64,000 nucleotides of DNA from Agapanthus africanus (lineage: Eukaryota; Streptophyta; Magnoliopsida; Asparagales; Amaryllidaceae), in the NCBI GenBank assembly GCA_030015575.1, contig JASDDO010000019.1, forward strand, positions 512,526,986 through 512,590,985, in the 5' to 3' direction. Shown piece after piece: positions 55,673-64,000 of the stretch (its first letter is position 1; every line of letters begins with the position of its first letter). A program made the position numbers and the translations under genes. The notes beneath the pieces were generated by a model. The model did no database searches. It was not told the origin of the DNA and saw only the letters and a program-made list of their open reading frames with translations.

Positions 55673-58600
55673 ATGGATGTATTGACCGAACCCGCATGTT
55701 ATACTGTGCTGGGGAACGTTGGTTCCGTTCTTTCCTATAAGAGTTATAGGAATGAATAGGATATAGGGGAATACCAGGATTCCCATGCCACCTGAATGAA
55801 GAAAGTACATGATGATGCATTTTCTTCGGGTGTGTTCGTTACAGAGAACCGTTTCTCCATTTGCTCTACGTCCTGAGTATTAGATACCGGGTCAGGATCC
55901 CATATATGTAATCAGTTACATGGGTTTAGAAAAGGTATAGAACTTGGAGAAGGTGATAAAGACAAAAGAGTTGGAAATGGTGCAATTGTTGCAGCTAAGA
56001 CTGTCGGGGAATATCACCTTGTGTTACCAACTGGTAATACATTGGTTCTGAACGAATGCTATTACATGCCGAATCTGATATGCAACATTATATCAGTTTC
56101 TTTATTAAGTAAAGAGGGATATAATTTTGTATTACAGGACAATGTTATGAACATTTTCCGTAACCAAAAGTTGGTTGGATCAGGCACGTTGTGCAATGGC
56201 ATTTATGTTCTAAATCAATCAACAGTTCTGAGCATAACAAACACACACAAGAGGAAGAGTTCTGAACTGAACGAATCCTTCTTGTGGCATTGTAGACTGG
56301 GTCACATCAATGCGACACGTCTGGCTAAGTTGCATAAGGATGGATATTTGAATCCGTTTGAATTTTCATCTTATGACACTTGCCAGTCATGTCTCAAAGG
56401 CAAGATGACCAAAACTCCGTTTACGGGACACGGAGAAAGAGTTACTGAACTCTTAGGACTGATACATAGTGATGTATGCGGACCTATGTCTACACATGCC
56501 AGGGATGGTTCTTCATACTTCATTACATTCACTGACGATCTCTCTAGGTTCGGGTATGTGTTCCTGATGAAACACAAATCAGAAGTTTTTGAGAAATTTA
56601 GAGAATATAAACAAGAAGTTGAGAACCAAACCGGAAAAAGTATTAAAATCCTTCGATCTGATCGAGGAGGTGAATACTTGAGCAAAGAATTCCTGGACTT
56701 CCTAAAAAAGAATGGGATTCTCTCTCAGCTGACTCCTCCATATACACCACAGCACAACGGTGTATCAGAACGGAGGAACCGCACCCTATTAGATATGGTG
56801 CGCTCCATGATGAGCACGGCTGAGTTACCTATTTCCTTCTGGGGATATGCACTGGAAACAGCTGCAGACCTATTGAATATGGTTCCCACCAAAACCGTGC
56901 CAACCACTCCATATGAGAAATGGAAAGGAAAGAGACCATGTCTTAATTATGTTAAGATATGGGATTGTCCGGCATATGTAAAAACGCAAAATCCGGACAA
57001 ACTCGCGGCAAGGTCCATTCTGTGTAAGTTTATTGGATATCCCAAACATTCGTGCGGGTATATCTTCTACCACACCGAGGAACAAAAGGTTGTTTCTCGA
57101 CATGCCACCTTTTTAGAAAAGGAATTTCTTGATAAAGAGATTAGTGGCAAGGAGGTAGAACCGGAAGAGGTTCAAGCAATACAGACTACGACAGAAGAAT
57201 TGGTTGAACCAAAGGATTCAGTAGTTCCTGATGAACCTCAGCCTCTCCGCTGATCTAGTAGGGTTCCTCGCCAACCTGTGAGATACTACGGTTTTCTCAT
57301 GAATGGTGGAAGCGAGGATTGCATCATGGAGGATGATGACCCAACTAGCTTTGAGCAGGCCATCACGAGTGGGGACTCGGTAAAATGGCAGGATGCTATG
57401 CGGTCCGAGATGGAATCCATGTACACCAACAAAGTATGGACTTCGGAAGTTGCTCCTGAAGGGGTAAAACCCATTGGGAGCAAGTGGATCTTCAAGAAAA
57501 AACTTGGTGTAGATAGGAAAGTGGAGACTTTCAAAGCTAAACTTGTAGCAAAGGGTTTTCGTCAAAGATCAGGTGTGGACTATGAAGAAACCTTTTCTCC
57601 AGTGGCTATGCTTAAATCCATCCGGATCATGCTTGCCATCGCTGCATATCATGATTACGAAAGCTGGCAAATGGATGTTAAGACCGCCTTTCTAAATGGT
57701 GATTTAGAAGAGTGCGTGTACATGACTCAGCCAGAGGGCTTCATAGACAGTGGGAGCAGTGGGAAGGTGTGCAAGCTGCTTAAATCCATTTATGGATTAA
57801 AGCAAGCATCGCGGAGTTGGAACATCTGCTTTGACGTCATTATCAAGGAGTTTGATTTCGTCAAAAACCCAGATGAACCTTGTATTTACAAGAAGGTAGC
57901 AGAGAGTAAGGTTGTCTTCCTCGTATTGTACGTGGACGACATACTCTTGATAGGAAATGATATTCCTATGCTGCAATCGGTCAAGCTCTTCTTATCACAA
58001 AGATTCTCAATGAAAGATCTTGGTGATGCCTCCTGCATATTGGGGATCAGGATCTATAGAGATAGATCCAAACGGATACTTCCCAATCCAGGTATATTGA
58101 CACCATACTAAAGAGGTTTAGTATGGAAGAATCCAAGCGTGGGAACTTGCCCACGATCTCTGGAGTCACTCTCTCCAAAGAGATGTCTCCCAAGACTGAT
58201 TTGGAGAGAGCTCGCATGCAAGGGATACCCTATGCTTCCGCTGTAGGCTCTATCATGTACGCGATGCTATGTACCAGACCCGATGTTGCATACTCACTAA
58301 GTGTAGTGAGCAGGTATCAAGCTGATCCTGGAGAGAGTCACTGGACAGCTGTGAAGAGCATTCTCAAGTACTTACGAAGGACTAAAGAGATGCTCTTGGT
58401 GTATGGTAACGGAGAACTCCAAGTGGAGTCCTTTACCGATTCGAGCTTCCAGAGTGATAAGGACGACTCTAAGTCGCAGTCGGGCTTTGTCTTTACCCTT
58501 TACGGAGGGGCGGTTAGCTGGAAGAGTTCCAAGCAGGAAACCGTGGCAGACTCGACGATGGAGGCTGAATACATCGCTGCCAACGATGTTGCCAAAGAGG

Positions 58601-58908
58601 CTGTTTGGATCAAGAAGTTCATTACTGAACTTGGAGTGGTTCCATCCATTGAGCATCCAATACCTTTGTATTGCGATAACAATGGAGCGGTGGCTTTGGC
58701 CAAGGAACCCAGGTCCCATCAGCGATCTAGGCATATTCTGAGGTGGTATCACCTGATCCGGGAGATAGTTGATCGCCGGGAGATCGAGGTCAGGAGAGTT
58801 GACACGAAGAACAACACGGCGGATCCACTCACGAAGGCCATTCCCCAGATACAGTTTGAGAGACTCTTCGGGATGCTCGGTATGCGATACTATAGCAGCT
58901 GGCCCTAG
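55673..58908 (+). pseudogene. Copia protease-integrase-RT-RNase H of element 7 (no Gag)
   Basis: Starts at ATG 55673 in the same position as in element 4, with no Gag core or zinc knuckle before protease DTGSGS (Asp 55883). Stops: TAG 55757, TGA 55793 (CGA in element 4), TGA 55874 (TGG), TGA 57251 (CGA). A 7-bp deletion near 58080 shifts the frame at RT motif RSKRIL. Integrase HHCC, Asp, Asp and Glu (HNGVSERRNRT) are readable at 56285-56790. RT YVDD at 57929-57940. RNase H is open from 58123 to 58908, ending with the usual WP-stop. It cannot make protein now. Confidence 0.92.
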
Positions 58909-58909
58909 T

Positions 58910-58922
58910 GCAAGTGGGAGAT
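58910..58922 (+). other. Polypurine tract of element 7
   Basis: GCAAGTGGGAGAT directly before the 3' LTR at 58923. Confidence 0.88.
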
Positions 58923-61137
58923 TGTTAGTTGTATGTATGCCCTAGAGGCCAGTATTGTACAGATGATGTATATTATATTGGATGCTTGGACATATATAGA
59001 GATGACTTTCTTGCTCGATATGATAATATGCTATCTGGTTACTCTTTATCTTAACATGTACACTTGTCTCTTTAAACTGTCTTATAGTTACATGTTGGTA
59101 AAGCCCTTAGGATGTGTACTTGACTACCTGGACTATGATGCAGATCATACTAGTGGGGACATGGTAGTCCATAAGTACATCCTTCAAGGTCCCTAGTCGT
59201 GGGTGTATCGAGACAGGGCATCGATATACCAGTGTAGACTAGCGTATACGCTTCTCGACCTATGAGATGGGCGATGGATGATCCCATATCCATTGGTGTT
59301 TGACATCAGAGATGGTGTACGGGTGCTCAGTGGAGACTGGGTACACTGGACGGACTCGCCGAGAACTCCCAGATGGTATTATACCTCACGTCCGATGGCA
59401 GTTCTCAGGTGACACTTGTGCAGGTTAGTCTGTAGACCCGAGATCGTCATAGAGTCTTGTGTGATTCCCACTGTGCTTTGATCTCCACCTTACCATGTCC
59501 ATGAGGGCGTGCAAAACGGTGGTCTTTGGGCACAGTCCCGAGTCACATGGAGGCAATGAGCGATAGGAGGGGTTTCGTCTCTCCCGGTATTGGGGGTTGA
59601 TGTTGCGCTGTGCTTGATTGGCCGTAACAGGGAAGTCCCTGGCCAGGGCTGATCAGAGATTTGCTGGTAAGTGTTACCAGTAGTTTGTCGACCCGTTATG
59701 AGCCTCACATCGGCACGACTTATCGGTTATTGGGGTCTGACGTTTACCACCCCTAGACTTGATATGCGACATATCAGACGAACAGACCGGACTGTACGGT
59801 AAGTGTTACTGGTTGGATTCACAGGAGTATGAGCGGGCTAGCTCGTCGATCTTCTGATCGCTCAATACCCGGGTGGCCGTTACGTTTAGCAGACCGCTTG
59901 CAGCTTGTGGATGATTGATATGATCATCATCTGCTGCCGGCGTATTGACGAGTCTTTAGAGTCCTACACAGAGGTTTCCTGGCTCAAGCGAAACGAAATA
60001 GGAGCGCATATGAGATATGTGCAGGGCTGAGAATAATGCATGTATGTGATACCGTATTCCATTCTCGCGATGGATGTATCGATTGGTTATATTCGATATA
60101 ACCTAGATATCGAATCAATGATTGATTCGATAAGCCGATACATAGGATACTAGTCGGTTATATGAGATATGACCGGATCGTTAAATCAAGTGTTGATTTA
60201 ATGATTTAATGTATAATTATATATTTGATATATTACTTTGCATTAACTAGTATTGGTTCATTTTAAATGGATTTTCTCACTTGTTGTGCAAGTTGTATAT
60301 ATGATTTACTTTTGTGCACATGTTTGTATCATGTTTGATGATACTTGCTCATTTGGTTAAGTGTAAAGAATTAAACCGTGGTTAAGAGATGATTAGGGTT
60401 TTGCTTTTTCATTTATTTATTTGTTTATTTATTTGGAAAAGATTTAGATAAGAATGGTGGCTATGTTTGTTTCTAGTTGAAGCTTCATGAAGCTTTGACT
60501 TCTTAACCATTCTTGTCTTCATGCTTAACCCTAACCCATCCAAGTAACCATGGTCTATTCTCTACACTCTACCCTAGTTAGTTTATGATAACTATTCATT
60601 TATTATTCTTTTTAACTTAACATTTATCATAATTCTAGCTTGATCTTCTTCTTCTTCTTAAAAGAAAAAGCTTGACACCATTAATGGTACCTTGAGCTAA
60701 AGAGTGAGAAATCCAATTCTAAAGTGAACCCACCTCCTATTTCTTCACCCTCTACCTCTTGCCAAGTTGTTTTGGGTGTTTTGTTCACAAGTTTCATAAA
60801 TTTGTGAAGTCGGAGCTTGAACTTGTGATGCCTCGACGTAGATCATCTTCGGCGCGAAGCCGACGACCTAGTCCGCCCATTTCTCCGATCAAGCCGACGA
60901 TTGAGTCCGGGATTCAAGATAGACAGCGAGAGGACGCCTACGTGGAGCCAAGGAAGTGGAAATCCGGATCTACAAAGGTTGTAGCTTCTTATCTTTAGTT
61001 AAGTTGTTAACTAGATTCGTATATCGCCTAAACTTCTAGTCAACGATCCGTATTAGGGTTTCTCGGCACCCGTAAAATTTGAAATTGGCATGGTTGATGC
61101 CTTGTGAGACTTCATTAGCGTGCCTAGGAACCCTACA
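58923..61137 (+). repeat. 3' LTR of element 7
   Basis: 2215 bp, matching 50572-52774. 87-codon LTR frame at 58933-59196. Ends CCTACA before the TTGGC TSD. A small frame at 60759-60998 is incidental. Confidence 0.93.
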
Positions 61138-61142
61138 TTGGC

Positions 61143-61912
61143 AATTGATCCCATGCTTGTCTTGAGTTCTATGTTCTTGTAATTACTTTCTTTCTTATTT
61201 CTTTCTTGCTTTTTATTACTTACTTTACATTCATGCTTTACTTTCTTGCACTTAAATTCCATGCACTTACTTACTTGTAATCTTTTCTTTTCTTTGTTTA
61301 TCTTTTTGTTCTCTCTTTTTGGCTCGTTTTGTGAATGGTTGTAATTATTGTTGTTAAGAATAAATATGATATTGTAAGTTAATGTTTCTTTGCTCATTTC
61401 CTTTTCCCGTTATTTTCCATTGAACTCCGCCCAAACGATATGCAAGCGCTCCGTTAGGCACCCTACCCTACCAAGGTAACGGTGATTCCTAACCGCGACC
61501 GGTTGTGTTCGGTTTGGCCGGAGGCGAAAGCAAGAGACAAGAACGGAAGGACAAGGGTAAATAAACCGGATTCCACGAATACCGTGCTTAAATCCCCCAA
61601 TTCACGTTGTTGCCAATTGCTCTAGCTTCAATTGGTCAAGACTCGGCTCAAAGGTTTTGAGTGCGGATTTCTTTAGCTTACACTTTCGTATCTTTTTCTT
61701 AACAACTTTATACTTGCATAGAAAACACTTAGGATATAATTGAACAAACATATACACATTCTTTATTCACTCGTCTAAAACAAGAACGGACATACAACCA
61801 TCTCCCTGTGGATCGACCCGTGCTCAACCGGCTAGCTGCATAGCGACACCGTCCTGATCGCGGTTATAACTTTAGAACTTTGAACATCCGACACGCCAAA
61901 AACGTGCGATCA
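61143..61912 (+). repeat. 3' LTR of element 6, second part
   Basis: 770 bp, resuming after element 7 and its TSD and ending GCGATCA at 61912. With 49612-50571 it gives exactly 1730 bp, the length of the 5' LTR. Confidence 0.93.
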
Positions 61913-61917
61913 GTAAT

Positions 61918-63733
61918 CTACAAGCACATCCTTATACAGGCCCCTAGTCGTAGGATTATCAAGACGGGGCATCGATACTCCGGAGTAGACTAGCGTATAT
62001 GCTTCTCATCCCAGCAGGGGAGATGGTCTGTCCCACAGCCATTAGTACGTCGTACTGGAGATAGTATGTGGGTGCTCGTTAGGTTACGAGTACACTGGAC
62101 AGGACTCGTCAGGAACTGTTAGTTGGTACTATACCTATTATCAGATAACAGTTCCCAGGTGACAGGAGTACAGCTTAGTCCGTTGACTTGACACTGCTAC
62201 TTCGCCTCGAGTGTGTTCCCACTGTACTTTGATTACTACCCTACCACGGCTCAAAGGAGTCGTACAAATAGGTAGTAGTTAGGTATAGTCCCGATGCACT
62301 TGGAGGCAGTAGTGGTTAGACAGGATTCGTCTCTCCCGGTATTTAGGGTTGATATCGTGTTGTGCCTAGGAGAGCCATTACACAAAGTCCCTGGCCAGGG
62401 CAAGCGAGATTTACTGGTAGTTTTTCCAGTAGTTTCTCAGGGTGTTCTGGGCTACACTCCGGCACGACTTGTACCACTATTAGGGGTCTGACGTTTATCG
62501 GCCCCCTTGGCCCGACATGTGATATTCATAGACGAACAGACCGGCCTGTACGGAGATTGTCACATTCAGGCTCAGTAGAAGTTCAGATGGGTTTACCTCA
62601 TCGGCCTTCTTATCGACATCTACTTGGGGACCGTTACATACAGCTAGTGCCGCTTGCGGTCTGTAGTTAAACCCGCTGCCAGTGTAGTGTCGAGTCTTTA
62701 GAGTCCCACACAGAGAGTTTTCCTGCACTGGGCAAAAGGTGTAGAGGCCGTATGGTTTTACGGCAGGGCTACGATGACTTACGTGCACTTGTGCGCGTAT
62801 GATGTTCGGGCAGACAATACTAGTAGGCTTTGGTTTAAGCCGGGTCCTAGTATTGTACAGATGGATTGGTTTTGTCTTCTATGTATTCGTCTTCTACGGA
62901 ATACGGATGCGGGTGTGTATGCACGGTTGTGAGGAGCAAAGAAGGAGGTGTCTCATTAGGGTTTTGACCATTGACTTGGTCAAAACCAATATGAGGTGAG
63001 GAAAATGTTTATTAATATTTTTAATGATAATTGTGTTTTGGCTAATTGGTTTGACCATTTGACCTTACTTGACAATTTGACCTAGTTGACCATTGTTGAC
63101 TTAGATATTTTGTAAGCACTAGACTCTTCTTATTCTTTTGGATTTATCTTTGAGATGATAATGGTCAAATCAAGGGTAGCCATCATAATTTATCATGATA
63201 AAAGATTACTAAATATTTTTATTTTACATCATTATCTCCTTCTCATTCTCTCTCATCAAATGAGTGCTCTTATACTCTCTTCTTCTTCCTCCTCACTAGA
63301 AAATCCTATAGCTCTCATGTGCTGAGAAAATTAGGATTTAAATAGACAAACAAATCCATCTTCTTCCTCTACATCACCTAGGACATCAAGCTTAGCATAC
63401 TTGTTGCCCTAGTTATCTCGGTTCTTAAGGCAGAGCTCGGACTATAGACTCTCGAGTGGATCATCTTCGACTTAAGGAGGCCGCTGAAGAAGCCACGATC
63501 CGGATCGATCCTTGGAGCTCACATCGACGAGGAGGACAGCGGAGAAAAGAACCGAAGGACCGTTTTCGTGAGGTATAATCTTTACAACACAGTAGATTAA
63601 ACCTCGGTAGTTTCGTTAGTAATGGTTTGGCAAAGATCCTTTAGCTTTAGTCTATGTTGCTATGTAAGAAAGTTTCAATTTTTACTTGTTCCGCCTCCTC
63701 GCTAGCTTGCGGGGTGAGCGACATTGACTTACA
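61918..63733 (+). repeat. 5' LTR of element 5, second part
   Basis: Resumes after the right TSD of element 6 (GTAAT 61913-61917) and ends GACTTACA. W-box cluster at 62964-63101. No gene supported; the frame at 62362-62670 is incidental. Confidence 0.92.
62964..63101 (+). promoter_or_regulatory. W-box cluster in LTR (element 5)
   Basis: TTGACY cores at 62964, 62971, 63051, 63059, 63077, 63086 and 63096, a TTGAC at 63069 and an inverted one at 62978-62983. Same LTR region as the clusters of elements 1 and 2. Confidence 0.45.
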
Positions 63734-63734
63734 G

Positions 63735-63746
63735 TGGTATCAGAGC
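63735..63746 (+). other. Primer-binding site of element 5 (initiator tRNA-Met)
   Basis: TGGTATCAGAGC one base after the LTR end at 63733. Confidence 0.92.
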
Positions 63747-64000
63747 CTAGCTAAACCATTACTAACATGTTAGCAAAGTGTTAGAAATTCGATCGCCGGA
63801 GAAATCGCAAAACCACGTCAAAACTGCACGTTTTCTGTCGATTTTAAAACTGGTCCAAAAATTATTTCGGGGACCTTAAAAATACGTGCAGGCTTTTTGA
63901 AGGACACACAAGAAAAACGAGCTCGTGAATCGTTCAGACCGTCGCGGAAGTGCGGCGAAACCAAGCGTTTTGCCGCGGATCCACGGCCGAGTCGGCGCCG
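63747..64000 (+). other. Start of element 5 leader with hairpin
   Basis: GCGGCGAAAC/GTTTTGCCGC arms at 63952-63961 and 63967-63976 pair over ten positions (one G-U) around a 5-nt loop, 217 nt after the primer site. The window ends in this leader. Confidence 0.7.

Larger units (their letters stand above)
50572..61137 (+). mobile_element. Element 7: gag-less Ty1/copia element
   Basis: 10,566 bp, TG...CA, perfect TTGGC TSD (50567-50571 and 61138-61142), inside the 3' LTR of element 6, so the deepest insertion here. LTRs of 2203 bp (50572-52774) and 2215 bp (58923-61137); the 12-bp length difference is an extra TTGTTTATTTAT-like unit near 60420. By eye I count roughly 15 substitutions in the first about 800 positions of the LTR pair. 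Same family and same gag-less layout as element 4. The pol frame has four stops and a 7-bp deletion. Confidence 0.94.
43598..61912 (+). mobile_element. Element 6: non-autonomous LTR retrotransposon (Athila/Tat-like ends), no pol
   Basis: TG...CA with a perfect GTAAT TSD (43593-43597 and 61913-61917). Without element 7 it is 7744 bp. The 5' LTR (43598-45327) and the rebuilt 3' LTR (49612-50571 plus 61143-61912) are both exactly 1730 bp. The primer site matches tRNA-Asp, and the 3' purine tract AAGTTTGGGGGTATT follows GACGAGCAAAAG; both are usual in Athila/Tat-type Ty3 elements. The 4.3-kb interior has no protease, RT, RNase H or integrase, only an unrecognised reading frame (46383-48187). Its mobility must depend on proteins from elsewhere. 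Confidence 0.9.
43346..64000 (+). mobile_element. Element 5: Ty1/copia (Angela-like), only 5' LTR and start of leader in window
   Basis: Starts TGTTAGTGTATATGCC at 43346 inside the gypsy integrase; CGTTG (43341-43345) is the presumed left TSD. The LTR is interrupted at 43597 by element 6, resumes at 61918 and ends TTACA at 63733, followed by a tRNA-Met primer site. Its LTR without the insert is 2068 bp, the same family as elements 1 and 2. Its coding region, if any, lies beyond the window. Confidence 0.9.

Noticed and set aside
1-64000. Host protein-coding gene or small-RNA gene
   Set aside because: Every stretch is accounted for by LTRs, leaders, gag-pol remnants or the interior of element 6; remaining frames are short, antisense or low complexity.

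Overview
This window is nuclear plant heterochromatin made almost entirely of nested LTR retrotransposons. I see no host gene, tRNA, rRNA or CRISPR array. The plant assignment rests on four things. There are long-LTR Ty1/copia elements whose LTRs start like the Angela/BARE lineage and whose primer-binding sites match initiator tRNA-Met. There is a Ty3/gypsy element with a 3.5-kb LTR of Tekay/Del type. There is a non-autonomous element with the tRNA-Asp primer site and purine tract seen in Athila/Tat-type elements. Insertions are bounded by 5-bp target-site duplications (TSDs). The species cannot be named from the sequence; the density suggests a large, repeat-rich genome.

Layout. Element 1 (copia, +, 1-6642; 5' LTR off the left edge) sits inside the 5' LTR of element 2 (copia, +, 6643-25353). 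The 3' LTR of element 2 is split by element 3 (old copia, -, 13956-23909). Two bases further on begins a Ty3/gypsy element (+, 25356-43345): LTR, gag, protease, RT, RNase H and part of integrase. Its pol is split by element 4 (gag-less copia, -, 32232-42747, TSD AGTCG) and then cut by element 5 (copia, +, 43346 to the right edge). The 5' LTR of element 5 contains element 6 (non-autonomous, +, 43598-61912, TSD GTAAT). The 3' LTR of element 6 contains element 7 (gag-less copia, +, 50572-61137, TSD TTGGC). The right side is therefore four insertions deep: gypsy > 5 > 6 > 7.

Coding state. Every polyprotein is broken. Element 1 is nearest to intact: one reading frame of about 1315 codons with a single TAG. 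Most stops fit C-to-T or G-to-A changes. Elements 4 and 7 share an identical internal layout in which gag is missing, so they probably moved using Gag supplied by another element. Element 6 has no pol but carries an unfamiliar acidic, Pro/Ser-rich reading frame.

The most interesting signals are in the untranslated leaders: (a) a hairpin about 200-220 nt after the primer site in all five copia leaders visible; (b) a compound hairpin with a compensatory base-pair change; (c) a GAAA-tetraloop hairpin near the start of gag that is also in the unrelated element 6, inside a 37-nt identical block; (d) a motif present three times per leader that varies between elements but is matched within each. Together they suggest cis-acting RNA signals (packaging, dimerisation or translation) shared by autonomous and parasitic elements.
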